From positions 35,425,600-35,489,599 of the forward strand of contig OZ020593.1 of NCBI GenBank assembly GCA_963971535.1: a DNA stretch of 64,000 nt. The letters run 5' to 3'. The position numbers and the translations under genes were made by a program. Source of the stretch: Notolepis coatsorum (lineage: Eukaryota; Chordata; Actinopteri; Aulopiformes; Paralepididae). This document shows, one piece after another, positions 23,440 to 34,912 of this stretch. Numbering within the stretch: the stretch's first letter is position 1; every line of letters begins with the position of its first letter. The notes under the pieces are model-generated. The model saw nothing but the letters and a program-made list of their open reading frames with translations. It was not told the origin of the DNA and ran no database searches.

Positions 23440-23590
23440 GGCCAAAAATGAATGATGTTGTTTACATGTTGCGTGCATGTATGCCCTCCCTACTTCCCAT
23501 TTCCCCATGTGGAATGCACCTGATTGGATTACATGCTGGTGCTCTAGTGCGACATCTAGTGGCTGAATGTTATCTATAGCACCTGTACAT
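23440..23590. mobile_element. Fragment of a dispersed element shared with 46.9-47.0 kb
   Basis: CATTTCCCC.TGTGGAATGC, CACCTGATTGGAT, GACATCTAGTGGCT and ATCTATAGC occur in the same order at 46,955-47,035, where the element ends in GCTCCTTTAA. It is therefore probably an internal part of a TTAAAGGAGC-ended miniature element. Confidence 0.55.
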
Positions 23591-24397
23591 TTTCTATTAT
23601 CCTGGTTCCGTTACTCCCCAAGCCTGGTGACACTGAATGCTGACACCAGTGTGGAGGATATTTGCATAATGGCATCATGATCCCCTCCCTGTCCCTTCGT
23701 CATCTCTTTCTTTCTTCTATTCGGTGTTAGAATTGTCAAAGTTGAAGAAGTGGGTGAGGTTCCTGGAAAGGTGTTCTATTCCACTGTGGGCCGGCCAGAC
23801 CGCATTGTACTCAAGCTGTCTCTGCGTCAGCTGGTCTGAATGCAGGGATCAGCGTGGAGGAGGATGTGTCCATGGTCCTTTTCCCTGTCCCCTTGTCGGG
23901 TCGTACCTAAGGGATGTATTATCTGCTTCTTCTTTCTCGCAATCAGTGTTGAACTTGGTGAGGAAGTGAAGGGTGAAAGTGAGGTCCCTAAGGAGCAGTT
24001 ACGGTCTGAACTCACTACAGGGGCAGGAGAGCCCTCTAGGCACCGGCCATTTAATGAACAGGCTTACAGGGGCCCACGGAGAACAGGGGCCCATGAGACA
24101 TGAGCTTAAATCTTTTTTTAATATACAGTATATGAGAAATTATCATATTTGCACCACACAGCCATGAACAATATTAGGCGAGGGAAGTCACAGAGGTTTG
24201 TTTCTCTTGCACAGCTAGGATCAGCTCACAGTAGTGTGTGTAGAACAGAATGTATGTGCGTTTTGTAATAAAAAATCGAATTGGGTAATTCTACCAATTG
24301 GGTAGCCATATGTCACCAATGTGCGGGCTTATAGTAATTTTGGCAAGTTTCTTTCTTTCAGTTTTGCTCTATACTTGAGAGAGTTTCCAGTGCAAAG
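23591..24397. other. Unclassified non-coding DNA
   Basis: An 80-codon frame near 23,724 has no motif I recognise. A loose duplication is visible between 23,690-23,760 and 23,880-23,965 (CCCTGTCCC..TCGTC.., GTGTTAGAATT/GTGTTGAACTT..GGTGAGG). Confidence 0.35.
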
Positions 24398-24570
24398 ATG
24401 AGACGTCCTAGTGGTGCTCAGAAATGGAAATTATTTAGGAATCCTCCGAACCAGGAGGATTCAGCTGTCAGGCCGAAGAAGGTTTTCGACGTTGGTGTTT
24501 ACCGTTGTTATTGACAGGCTAGTAGCAGAGCTGGACAGAAGATAACAGTCATACAAGTCAAGTCAAGTCA
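24398..24570 (+). pseudogene. hAT transposase remnant, N-terminal part
   Basis: From an ATG at 24,398 the frame reads MRRPSGAQKWKLFRNPP, which resembles the lysine/arginine-rich start of the ZMYM/TTF-type zinc-finger hAT transposases. After frame loss it reads VIDRLVAELDRR, resembling the IDKL.AEL.RR segment of the same proteins. Most of the catalytic domain is missing between these two. The remnant is interrupted at 24,571 by an LTR-like insertion and continues at 26,635. The family placement is inference from short motifs. Confidence 0.5.
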
Positions 24571-26634
24571 AGTAGAAGGGTGGATTATCCCTGCTTATGG
24601 GAGTAGTAGTACACAGCCACCTGGTAGCAGGATACTATAGAATTGGATCTATATGTACCCCCGTCTTTGGCCCGGAACGTCGTTCTGGAGGGCTTGCAGC
24701 AGGAGTGGATGGGGCCCAGGATTTACTAACCTGGGGAATGGTACTCTGGTCTCCCTCGCCTTCCAAGGCGGTCAGCAGTAGCTCCCCACACACTCTCACT
24801 TCCCCCTGTACCTCCAACAGCCCTCCCACACCCGGTGACTGTCAGTTCAATAGTGTTATTGGGCTTCCCTTTAAGCAGTACCCTTCCTTGACCACCTGTA
24901 TAGACCCTTTAATTAATATGCTGTGAATGGGGTGGAAGGGTTAAATAATTATGCAGTCACAGTATTTACCCAGGGGTTAGGTTAGCAAATGGAAGAAACA
25001 GACACACACACAGTGCTCCCAATTCTATCTACTTTATATTGAAGCCTGGGCAGTTTATCAGTTACAGGTTGTACTTCAGATTTATTCAGATAGCACGTAT
25101 TCATAAATGGCACCGGGTGCTCTCACTGGTAATGTAGGGGAACACTATTCCCATCATAGGCACCGCGTGCTCAATACATTAATAATACCCGCTTGGATTA
25201 GGGGAGACCCAGGCATAAAGTAGGGAAATCATTGGGAATTCAAACAACAATAATAATACAAAAATACAAAAGAAACCAAGTTACCAAAATAAAACCTACA
25301 CTAAAGCCGGCTTATATTGTTTGGGGTACCCCTTAGACACTGGTCGTTAGCGTTCGCTTGAATGGACATTGATGTGGATACACAAGGTACCGTTCGTACT
25401 TAGCCAAGATGGCGGACCCACTCTTATCACCTCTCGTCCAGGTGACAAGATGGCGTCGGGCGATCCCGCGAGCACAGCCAGCGGGCTGGGGTGAACAGCA
25501 TGGGCAGTGGTGAACTGGAGGAGCGTGCTGTGATGGCGACCTCTGCTGGTGGGAAGAGGCATCCTCTGCGGCGTCGGGGAGACGTTCACTGCTGGCTGTT
25601 GGTTGCTGCTGTCGCGCGAGCTAATACTGTTGGCTACCCTAAACACAGCTAAACTGCGGGTCTGAATGCACCCTCCTGCTATATCGGTTGTACTACTAAC
25701 GCAACGTGGCTGACTGTACCACCGGTCTTCAGCGCCGCGCGCCCGGTAATCTACTGGAGTCAGATGGAGCCGTTAGCAGCATGCTAATACACCGCACACT
25801 TACTACTATAACCCGTTAACTATGGACGTTAGTCCTTCGTTCTGTATCGCTTACTCACACACTATCGCTGGTACTTCTAGGATAACACGTCAACTAGCAA
25901 GTACTTCTTATCACCCGTCGCTCTCCAATGGGGCTCTTCAACATCACTCCTTCAACGGGGCTCTTCCTGAGCACACGCCCGCTGGGACTGTTCATGTCCG
26001 AGTACACTGCCGAAGAGGGCTTCCTGGTGCTCTGGCTCCCAGGTAATCCTCTCTTCCTCGTTGCTTCCCTCTCTCCTCCGCTCCACCTGCCACCACCGCC
26101 ATGCTGCCCCCTGCTGGCAACCGCCACTGATCCCACTCTAGGACCACTTCAGCACGGGAGAAAGCTGCTTCAATGTTAGTGTTAGTGATCCATAATGAAG
26201 CCGGAGAAGAGTAGCACCTCACCTCGTTATTAGACCGGGCGAGATATCAAAAGGAACACTGTCTATCACACTTTATACACACACAGGAAAAGTAGGGATG
26301 TCCGATATTATCGGCCGACCGATATTATCGGCCGATATCGGCAGTAAAATGTGATATCGAAAAATATCGGTATCGGTTTAAAAAAATTAAAAAACAATAA
26401 CAATATTTGTTATATATATATCCAGTGAAATTATTAGTTACCTGAAATTATTCAGTTTTTTGGACGGGGAAACCCTGCATATATCGGTATCGGTTGATAT
26501 CGGTATCGGAAATTAAGAGTTGGACAATATCGGAATATCGGTATCGGTAAAAAAGCCAATATCGAGCATCCCTAAGGAAAAGTAACAGTTAGTCAGCACT
26601 TCTGAATACTTAGTAGAATATTCAGGATGCTACA
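24571..26634. mobile_element. Long LTR-like element, probable solo LTR, with nested hAT element
   Basis: It starts GTAGAAGGGTGGATTATCCC T, almost the same start as the solo LTR at 55,261. It keeps a similar order of landmarks (GATTTACTAACCTGGGGA, CACACCCGGTG, AAGCAGTACC) over about 450 bp, and ends GCTACA. After subtracting the nested 282-bp hAT element and one duplication it is about 1.77 kb, close to the 1.72 kb of the other. It has no gag or pol frame. The first base of the expected TG is mutated, and a (CAAGT)n run obscures the left target duplication. Confidence 0.6.
26293..26574. mobile_element. hAT-type miniature element (282 bp)
   Basis: Ends TAGGGATG / CATCCCTA are flanked by a perfect 8-bp duplication AGGAAAAG (26,285-26,292 and 26,575-26,582). 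The subterminal regions are rich in GATATCGG/ATATCGGTATCGG motifs in both orientations. Non-coding. It is nested in the long LTR-like element. Confidence 0.9.
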
Positions 26635-26880
26635 CAACCATTCTGGAAAACTTTGCAGGAGTTCCACTCATCAGCTTGAAACTCCAACAGGAATAGCCTT
26701 TTCTCTACCATTCTCTACCAGTCATCAACGCAAGCGGAGAGCGATCTTTCTCTACACTTTCACTATAACAACAAAGACTCCTCGTCCTAATGTCCATCAA
26801 ATATGACGTTCTTCAGGCCTTGGATTTTAAAGACACAATCAAGTGTCCAAGGAGACCACAAGAAAGCTGAAGGTAAGATA
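26635..26880 (+). pseudogene. hAT transposase remnant, C-terminal dimerisation motif
   Basis: At 26,715-26,757 the sequence reads LPVINASGERSFST, the hallmark of the hAT C-terminal dimerisation region. In a shifted frame LMSIKYDVLQALDFKDTIK follows, also typical of the ZMYM-like hAT branch. It lies just after the LTR-like insertion and, with 24,398-24,570, forms one broken gene. Several frameshifts are present. Confidence 0.65.
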
Positions 26881-27329
26881 ATTATGCTGTTTTTTATGCA
26901 GTTTTTAGTTGAAAATGCTGGTATTTTTCTTGTATTGCCTTGCACACCGGCCTAGGCCTATTAGGCCTACTGATGTTATCTTGACTTATTGTATTATTAT
27001 ATATAAGTATTGTATATAATATATATAATATATTCCGGCGGGCACACATTTTTGTTGCTGTCCAGGGTGCTGAATATTGCACAGGCTGTGTCACACAGGC
27101 CCACTTGGCTGATGTAACCTAGCTTTGTTTTGACTTATCGTTGACCTACAGTATTGTCTTATATTGATGCGTTGCATATTGTGTTTACTGATTAGGAGGA
27201 CACTCCTTGTTGCTGCTGTCCATTGACGGAGGGTGCTGAATTAATGTTGCCTTGGCATATTGTGGAACTTGTGGCAAGCTAGTCAATTAAATGCGCTTAA
27301 AGTGGGTTGAGCACTCAACACACACGCAC
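26881..27329. other. Unclassified, possibly the 3' region of the hAT remnant
   Basis: Two loosely similar segments (TTTGTTGCTGTCCAGGGTGC TGAAT at about 27,050 and TGCTGCTGTCCATTGACGGA GGGTGCTGAAT at about 27,208) suggest an old local duplication. No gene is seen. Confidence 0.35.
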
Positions 27330-27458
<129 letters not shown>

Positions 27459-27489
27459 ATCATTCAAAGCTCCAGGTGTTGTTTGTTTG

Positions 27490-29145
27490 GTTTTATCAGT
27501 TGCCTCAACGACTACCGCCCTGTAGCCCTCACCTCCATAGCCATGAAGTGCTTTGAGAAGCTAGTGAAGGGCTACATCTGTTCCTCCCTCCCCATCAACC
27601 TGGACCCTCTGCAATTTGCATATCGCCCCAACAGGTCCACGGAGGACGCCATAGCCCATGTGCTGCACACAGCAGCATCACACCTGGACAAGAGGCAGGG
27701 GAACTATGTGAGAATGCTGTTCATCGACTACAGCTCAGCATTCAATACCATAGTCCCCTCCAAACTCATAGCCAAGCTCAGGGACCTGGGCTTGAACTAT
27801 GACCTCTGCCAGTGGGTCTTGGACTTCCTGACGGGCAGACCCCAGGTGGTAAGAGCCGGCAACTGCACCTCCTCATCCATCACGCTCAACATAGGGGCCC
27901 CCCAGGGCTGTGTTCTGAGCCCCCTCCTCTACTCCCTGTACACACATGACTGCGTAGCACAGCGGAACAACAACACCATCATCAAATTTGCTGATGACAC
28001 AGTAGTGGTGGGCCTGATCTCTGCCAACGACGAAAGGGCCTACCTGGAAGAGGTAGAGAACCTGTCACAGTGGTGTCAGGAGAACTGCCTCTCCCTGAAC
28101 GTCAGCAAAACAAAAGAGATGATTGTGGACTTCAGGAGGTCGGGGGTCAAGGACTACAGCCCCCTCAGCATCGACGGGGCACCGGTTGAGAGAGTGAACA
28201 GTTTCAAGTACCTCGGAGCCCACATATCCGAGGACTTGACATGGACCACACACATTGACAGTGTTGTGAAGAAGGCACGACAACGCCTCTACTTCCTCAG
28301 GCGCCTAAGGAAGTTCCAAGTCAGTCAGAAGATCCTTAGGAACTTCTACTCATGTACAATAGAGAGCATCCTGACCGGCAACATCACCTCCTGGTTTGGG
28401 AATAGCACTGCACAAGACCGTAGCAGACTACAAAGAGTGACACGTTCAGCCGAACGCACAATTGGAGGGGGCCTTCCCACCCTCCAGAACATTTACAACA
28501 AGCGGTGCAAGGGGAAGGCTAAGAGAATTATTAAGGACTCGAGCCACCCGAACAACTGCCTCTTTGAACTGCTGCGGTCAGGCAAGCGATACCGGAGTCT
28601 TAAGGCGAGCACAGAAAGACTCAGAAGAAGCTTCTATCCCCAGGCCATCAGGCTGCTAAACGAACAATAAACACTATGCAACAACCATCAAATGCACACA
28701 GCACACACACCCACACGCACTCAAACAAACAACACACTGCAGCACCCACTCTCCACACTTTAGATCACACAAACACACTTTACACTTTATATTTATTGAT
28801 AAAGGATTTGCACTACAACTCGTACACCTACTGTGAATTGTACCTAAATTGCACCTCGTCCCATTTCTGCCTTGCACTATATAGTATTGTATATTAGTAC
28901 ACTGCACAGTATTGTATATTGTATGGTAACTACGTCTATTCTGCATCGAACATTGTACATATGTCTAAACTGAACACTGTGACCTCATTTTTTTACTTCT
29001 AATTTTACTATGTTATTTTATTTCATACTTATCTTGTCTTGCACAGTCTCTGGAGCGTAACAGTAAGAAGCATTTTGTATAAAAGTATTCTGTACTTCTG
29101 TATGACAAATATTAAAGAAACTTGAAACTTGAAACTTGATCAATC
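27490..29145 (+). mobile_element. LINE (L2/CR1-type), 5' truncated, RT to 3' tail well preserved
   Basis: The element begins within the RT fingers next to a (CA)n tract and runs through the complete rest of the protein, a 430-bp 3' UTR and a tail of three ACTTGAA units at 29,128-29,148. It is the closest relative in the window of the 2.0-3.0 kb fragment. The endonuclease and the start of the ORF are lost, so it cannot move by itself. An uninterrupted frame suggests a fairly recent insertion. Confidence 0.9.
27497..28670 (+). CDS. LINE reverse transcriptase, C-terminal two thirds of ORF2-type protein
   Basis: The protein would copy the element's RNA into DNA at the nicked target. About 390 codons are LINE-derived and uninterrupted to TAA at 28,668. 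In order: [19 protein letters not shown] (fingers), [15 protein letters not shown], motif [12 protein letters not shown] with its aspartate at 27,726, [17 protein letters not shown], and motif [20 protein letters not shown]. Then come motif [13 protein letters not shown] with the catalytic DD near 27,991, [33 protein letters not shown] and a C-terminal [19 protein letters not shown]. The nominal start codon at 27,291 lies upstream in unique DNA and reads through the CA repeat, so it is not the natural start; the endonuclease domain is missing. All catalytic palm residues appear intact. Confidence 0.85.
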
Positions 29146-29929
29146 CACATTTAAAGTGAAGTAAAAGTGAACGTTTAGTTTTTGCTTGTATTATGTCTTT
29201 ATTGTGCCTTAAGCCTCAAATAACTTAGGCTACACTTTATTTTTGTTCATGTTTTGTTATTTCATGTCTTGGCATAGTCTGCACAGGCTATTTTGTTTTT
29301 CATTGTAATACATGTAAGACTGTAATTAATATTTTCTCTTTATATTTCACATTTTGGAGCCAAATAAAAGTGAATGAAGAGGAATGACGTTGAAGTCCGA
29401 TTTTGCCATTGTCTCTCAATAGCATAATAATTACAATAATAAAGCCTAATGATAGCATGTGATAAAGACATCATGGTTGCATAGAATGATTTAAATAAAT
29501 AAATAGATTTTTATCTGAACTGTCATGCATCTTCTTAATTATCCATTTTGAACTTGTGGGTGTAGTCTTTCAGGCTTCACTTTGTTGCACTGGGTACCCA
29601 CAGTGCCATTGTCACAGGTTGACAGAAATAACGTTGCAATTGTTGTAATTTAATTGAAAAATGCCATGCGTTGTGGATCACTTGTCCTATTGGAATGTAT
29701 CCGTGTTCTTCCCATAGCTGTGTGTCTGAATGAATAAGTGTGCACAGCTGTGGGGGTTTTGAGGAGGAAATGGAGATATAATGGCAGCCCAGCGTTAAGA
29801 TGGCAGATTACTCCTGGGTGGAAGCCCACGATCACACAGACTGATTCCCCAGGACGGAGGTCTCACGGCGGCGAATATCCTGTTCTTCATCTACAATGTC
29901 GGATCCAGTATCCATCGTCTACCTCCATC
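29146..29929. other. Unclassified AT-rich DNA
   Basis: No coding or repeat feature is recognised. Confidence 0.4.
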
Positions 29930-30000
29930 TTAGAATACAATAGAATTCCTTTATTGTCATTCTTACATGTACAGCGAAATTCAATGTGCAATACCAAGCT
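29930..30000 (-). mobile_element. LINE 3' tail fragment
   Basis: ACAATAGAATTCCTTTATTG and TACATGTACAGCGAAATTCA follow the pattern of L2-type 3' ends (reverse complement ends in CAATAAAGGAATTCTATTGT). Only about 70 bp remain. Confidence 0.5.
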
Positions 30001-30724
30001 ACCTAGGAGGAGGAAAATAAGGTTACAAAAAATAAATAGGTGAAGAGGTACAGGGGCGTGTTGGGTCACTGCAGATGGTGGTGCCTCTACAGAGACAGCG
30101 GGATCGGTAGATCTCATCCAGAGGTGGCAGCTGGGCTCTGATGACCTGTGACCTGTGACCTGCCACAGAGGTTTTCTCTCAGCAACGGTGCATGTGGTGT
30201 ACCATGTCGAGATGTGACACGTGAGGATTCTATCTTGAAACCTTCTCGTCGACTCACACGCACATATATATGATTGGATATTGAACTGTGAACAGTGAAC
30301 CACTGATCGAAGTTCCACTCGATTGCCTCTGTGGGACTGTCATGTATTGGCTCGTGGCTCAAGAATAGGAGGGAGAACACACAGATGTTGTCACTCGAAA
30401 TAAGACCGTTTATTAAATCAACTAGCGTATATACAAAAGAAAATCAATGGGACAAAAAAAACAAAAGCTAGCAGCACACGTGGGAGCTGAGAGAGAGAGA
30501 GCCAGAGCAGACTGAGCTGGCAGCTAAACAGGCTCTCCAGACCAGACGCTTCCTCCCACGGAAGACCTCATCCCTCCTGTCACTTCCTGAAAGGGGAGGA
30601 GAGCACAACCAGTAGAACAGTAGGAGTAAGAGGGGGGCGTCACAGGGACTTCATCAGGTATTTCATGGGTATAACATCCATCTCTCTCACACATACTGCA
30701 TGCATTAGGTGCGCCCACACGCCC
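30001..30724. other. Unclassified, part may be an LTR or other mobile DNA
   Basis: CCGTTTATTAAATCAACTAG at about 30,407 resembles an LTR polyadenylation region on the minus strand, but no ends were found. A GTGACCT repeat lies near 30,145. Confidence 0.3.
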
Positions 30725-30725
30725 A

Positions 30726-31359
<634 letters not shown>

Positions 31360-31371
31360 ACACAATTGGCA

Positions 31372-31719
31372 GTGTTAGAGGGTGGGAAACCCGGCGAGGG
31401 TGGGTCCTGGTCGTTGTAAAACAGCGACTCCTACAGATCGGTCGGGGCGCCTGCACAGCGAGGTCGGATCCTGGCGGAGGTAGTGTCCTCCACACGTTAC
31501 ACTCCCCCAGTGAGAGTCCGCGCTGCCAGGTGAAAAGAAGTGGGGATTGGCTACACATGTGTCGGAGGAAGCACGTGATAGTCTCCACCCTCCCAGACCG
31601 ACGGTAGGGGGCAGAGCACGCAACTACCAGGTAGGGGATTGGGAATTGGCATAACGACTAACATTGGGATGGGAGAAAAACGGAAAAAGAAAGTGGGAAA
31701 AAGAGAAAGTAAAAAAAAA
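31372..31719 (+). mobile_element. A-tailed SINE-like retroelement
   Basis: It ends in an A-rich tail (GGAAAAAGAAAGTGGGAAAA and a run of ten A). It is flanked by the 12-bp direct repeat ACACAATTGGCA (31,360-31,371 and 31,720-31,731), as expected for LINE-driven insertion. The body (AGTGTTAGAGGGTGGGAAAC, GTCGGGGCGCCTG, ACACATGTGTCGGAGGAAGC) resembles a dispersed repeat I believe is common in fishes. A third ACAATTGGCA at about 31,312 leaves the exact left edge open. Confidence 0.6.
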
Positions 31720-31732
31720 ACACAATTGGCAA

Positions 31733-32610
31733 TCGTCGACGGTGAAAGATTGGGCGGGTTTCGGCTGTCCTAACTGTGGTGGGAAGTTCGTTCCACCATT
31801 GTGGGGCAAGGACTAAGAATAGGTGGCTTCTCTTTGATGACCCTCCCGGAGCTTGGATAGGAGTAAGTCTGAGGTGGCCAGAAGATGCAGAGCATAGGGG
31901 TCTTGAGGGTGTGTAGTTAGAGACCATTGACCAGAGGTAGGTGGGAGCGGTTCCCTTTGCCGCACGATATGCCAGGTCAAGGGCCTTGAAGCGGATTCGT
32001 GTGGCAATGGGGAGCCAGTGCAGGTCCCTAAGAAGTGGGGTGACAGGGGGACCATCATTTCCGCGGTTTGGCCCGGGAGAGGGGGGTCTTGGATGTTGTG
32101 GGGTCATCGGCCGTGGGGTGGGGTGCTTGGTGACATGGGAGGTAGCGGGCTTGGTTCGGTGGGGGGGAGTGCCACCCCTCGAACCTCTGCTGGGCCTGGC
32201 CCAATCAAATTCAAGGCACCCGTGTCGCTGAGTGCTCAGCCCCCCGCTTGGGACGGCCCTGGGATGTGTGGGAGCGCTGTTTCTGGGGGTGGATGGCGGG
32301 GGGGGGGGGTGGGTCCCTCTCATGGAGGTCTAGTAGGCTGAGCGTGGCCGAATTCAAGGGGCCCATGTGGATGTACTGTTGTGTTGTTGATGTCATTGTA
32401 GGTATTGTGTAAGTGTTGTTTGTCTATAAATGTTAATAAAAAATGTAAGTAAAAAAAAGATTAAAAGTGGGGTGACATGGGCTGACTTCGGTTGAGATCA
32501 GGCGGGCGGTGGCATTCTGAATGAGTTGAAGAGGCTTGGTGGCAGTGGTCGGAAGGCCAGCAAGCAGTGCGTTGCAGTAGTCGAGGCGGGAGATGACTGT
32601 TGATTGGACG
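31733..32610 (-). mobile_element. LINE C-terminal fragment ('WWNEL' family, copy 3), split by an L1-like insertion
   Basis: On the minus strand: QSTVISRLDYCNALLAGLP, LQLIQNATARLIS, then TPLLRDLHWLPIATRIRFKA, AKGTAPTYLW, NYTPSRPLCSASSGHLRLTP and APQWWNELPTTVRTAETRP. This is the C-terminal region after the RT of a CR1/L2-type LINE. It is interrupted at 32,046-32,464 by a G-rich insertion flanked by 13-bp duplications. The protein segment is largely open; the 3' tail is missing because the SINE-like element abuts it. Confidence 0.85.
32046..32464 (+). mobile_element. 5'-truncated L1-like 3' UTR with poly(A) tail
   Basis: It is flanked by AAGTGGGGTGACA at 32,033-32,045 and 32,465-32,477, a 13-bp target duplication. 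It is very G-rich (GGGGGG runs on plus), contains GACATGGGAGGTAGCGGGCT and GGATGGCGGGGGGG, and ends TGTCTATAAATGTTAATAAA with an A-rich tail. The same sequence forms the 3' UTR of the element at 54.9-59.2 kb. Confidence 0.85.
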
Positions 32611-33229
32611 AGGAATTGGTATATACCTTATATGAAAGTAACCACATTTGACTAAAATGGAAAATAAATTGACCTCAGATGATAGAATGCCTGATGTAGT
32701 GATGACTTTCATGGGTTTACAAGGTGTTTATTTTATTTATGTGGTGAATCAAAACCTTTTTTTTCAGTAATGGTAAAAGATGACAAAAGAACGGCTTGAT
32801 GATTTAAGGCAAGAATGACTTGGAACTCAAATGTCAGAAAGAATGGTATGGTACTTTAAGCACAGCACTAGCCTATTTCTGTTTCATTAAACAAAAGATG
32901 AAATGTCCCTTTTAGAAATGGGCCTATAACATGTTAATGATTGAACAGTCAGCGGTTTCAATATATAAGCTAGTGAGATATAATGCAGAATGAGTTCATT
33001 CAGTTATGTGGGGGATTCTAATGAATGGGTCCCATTTACGTCCCCGGAACATGTATAAATATTTTCATGTATAAAAGATTTTCAGTGTTCTAGGTCCTAG
33101 AACACTGAAAATTGCATTTTTGGCCTGCCTCTAACTCCACACTTTATCATGAAATATAATCATTAAAACCCTTCAGAAATCTTGTATTTTTTTTGACAAA
33201 AAGTCCATAATATTTTAGTTAAAATATAC
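32611..33229. other. Unclassified AT-rich DNA
   Basis: A short hairpin lies at about 33,078-33,110 (TTTTCAGTGTTCTAGG / CCTAGAACACTGAAAA). Nothing else is recognised. Confidence 0.4.
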
Positions 33230-33483
33230 TGTAGCATTCCCGCTATTGACGACTCACCGACTCAGGGGGTTAGTTCTCACGTTATGCTTTTATTGCAGTT
33301 CACTCGGTTACAGCAACAACACTGCGTGCGTCACCTCTCATTGCCCAAACTAGTCTGCTTCTGAACTTCCCATACTACCAAGAGGCCGCATCCTAGGTGC
33401 CACACCAATAGCGTCGCCGCCAGCCCCAGGTTGGTAGAGTGCAGAGAGACAGCTCGGCTGACCAGTCACCCAGGGTCGTTACA
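33230..33483 (-). mobile_element. Solo LTR (254 bp)
   Basis: It has TGTAGC...GTTACA ends and a 4-bp duplication ATAC (33,226-33,229 and 33,484-33,487). The central TTATGCTTTTATTGCAGTTC resembles an inverted polyadenylation region, so I place it on the minus strand. There is no internal retroelement sequence, so the remainder was probably lost by LTR-LTR recombination. Confidence 0.75.
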
Positions 33484-34058
33484 ATACATTTTAGTCGTGT
33501 CCCCAGGTTTTCACTCAGTCCTGTTATCCTGACGCATTCTTCCCTCTGGAATAAATGTTCAACAGGAAGTTGCTTAATTAGAATCTTCTGAAGACCATGG
33601 GAAGACCAAAAGTAAGTTCTCTCATTTACTTGTCTGTATATTTGACAATAGTTTAGGTCTGACTGAGGTGGTTATTAAAGGCGTACAGTCCTGTTACCTA
33701 AATTGAGGGCTGACCCCGATTAGTTGAATAAGTCGACTAATCGATCGAAAGGAGCCGTAGTCGACTGCCAACCTCTTAGTCGAATGATTTTTTTTTTATA
33801 ATTTATTTATAAAAAATATATATATATTTGATCATTCTTTCCAAAAAGAAAAGAGGCCTAGAAGCATGGCTAACGCTGATGGCACGCATACCGGAAGAAA
33901 GAAGACAGAAAGAAAACAGGCACAGAGGCACTGAAAGAGGATTTCACCCATTTAATGAACACACTAGACTAGACAAAAAATATCAAGATGTATCCATCAG
34001 TGGACCAATTGCATACTTTCGCAGAGAACAAGAAGCCTTCCGTCAACTCCTTCAGACA
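33484..34058. other. Spacer with a possible transposon end
   Basis: GAGGGCTGACCCCGATTAGT followed by GTCGACTAATCGATCG (33,704-33,760) resembles a DNA-transposon terminus, but no partner end is found. TCAGTCCTGTTA motifs recur at 33,518 and 35,284-35,310. Confidence 0.35.
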
Positions 34059-34191
34059 TTAAAGGGGACATGCATTGCTATTCCTTGCACTATTTGGGCA
34101 ACTTTACACAATTCCTGTGAGTCTATTGAACACATCTGTAAGGTTTATTTAAAAGAAAATCAAATAGAGAAAGAGCGAGAGAGAACGAACA

Positions 34192-34249
<58 letters not shown>

Positions 34250-34250
34250 T
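34192..34250. repeat. (GA)n microsatellite inside copy A
   Basis: A GA tract of about 55 bp. Confidence 0.95.
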
Positions 34251-34299
34251 TGTGTGTAATGCTCTGACGAGGGAGAGAGAGAGAGGAGAGATGCGTCCC

Positions 34300-34682
34300 C
34301 GACACACACACAGTCAAGTTTGTGTGTGTGTGTGTCCGACGAGGGCGAGAGATGGCGCACACACATTTACACACACTTCTGCAGTCCCTCCCGCCGTCCC
34401 TCTCTCTCTCTCTCCCTCTCTCTCCTCGCTCGTTCTCTGCCTGTCAAACCCCATTTGAGGAAGTGTCGGGTTACACTATGCCTACGTCCCCGACACACAC
34501 GCATTCAAGTTTGTGTGTGTGTGTGTGTCCGACGAGGGAGAGAGATGGCGCACACACATTTACACACACTTCTGCAGTCCCTCCCGCCGTCCCTCTCTCT
34601 CTCTATCTCTCTCTCTCTCCCTCTTGCTCATTCTCTGTCTGTCAAACCCTGTTTGAGGAAGTGTCGGGTTACACTGCACTAC
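34300..34682. repeat. 191-bp tandem duplication with hairpin-forming CA/TG arms
   Basis: CGACACACAC starts at 34,300 and 34,491. Each copy has a CACACA arm, a CAAGTT-type loop and a TGTGTG arm, then CCGACGAGGG, GAGAGATGGCGCACACACAT, TTCTGCAGTCCCTCCCGCCG, a CT tract and GAGGAAGTGTCGGGTTACAC. Serine/leucine-rich frames are artefacts. Confidence 0.9.
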
Positions 34683-34912
34683 AACCATAGAGGTGGCATT
34701 ACTCATTACTCATTAATCAGTGCTATATTAACGTCAGCAAAACCGTCAAATCAGAACAGCTTAGTTGAGTGAGGGAGGATCTCGTGAACTCGAGACTAGA
34801 CTGATGAGTCAATATGGTAATTAGAGACACAGACCCATTGATACTAACCCGTATTACTATAAAACCATGCTAAACACAGAAAAAAGCCATTTATAATGCA
34901 TGTCCCCTTTAA

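Larger units (their letters stand above)
34059..34912 (+). mobile_element. TTAA-target Kolobok-like miniature element, copy A (854 bp)
   Basis: TTAAAGGGGACATGCATT at the left and its inverse AATGCATGTCCCCTTTAA at the right include TTAA target duplications. Internally, TTTACACAATTCCTGTGAGT CTATTGAACACATCTGTAA at the left and GCTAAACACAG..GCCATTTATAAT at the right match copies B and C. The interior was replaced or expanded by GA/CT/TG repeats and a 191-bp tandem duplication. No transposase. Confidence 0.85.
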
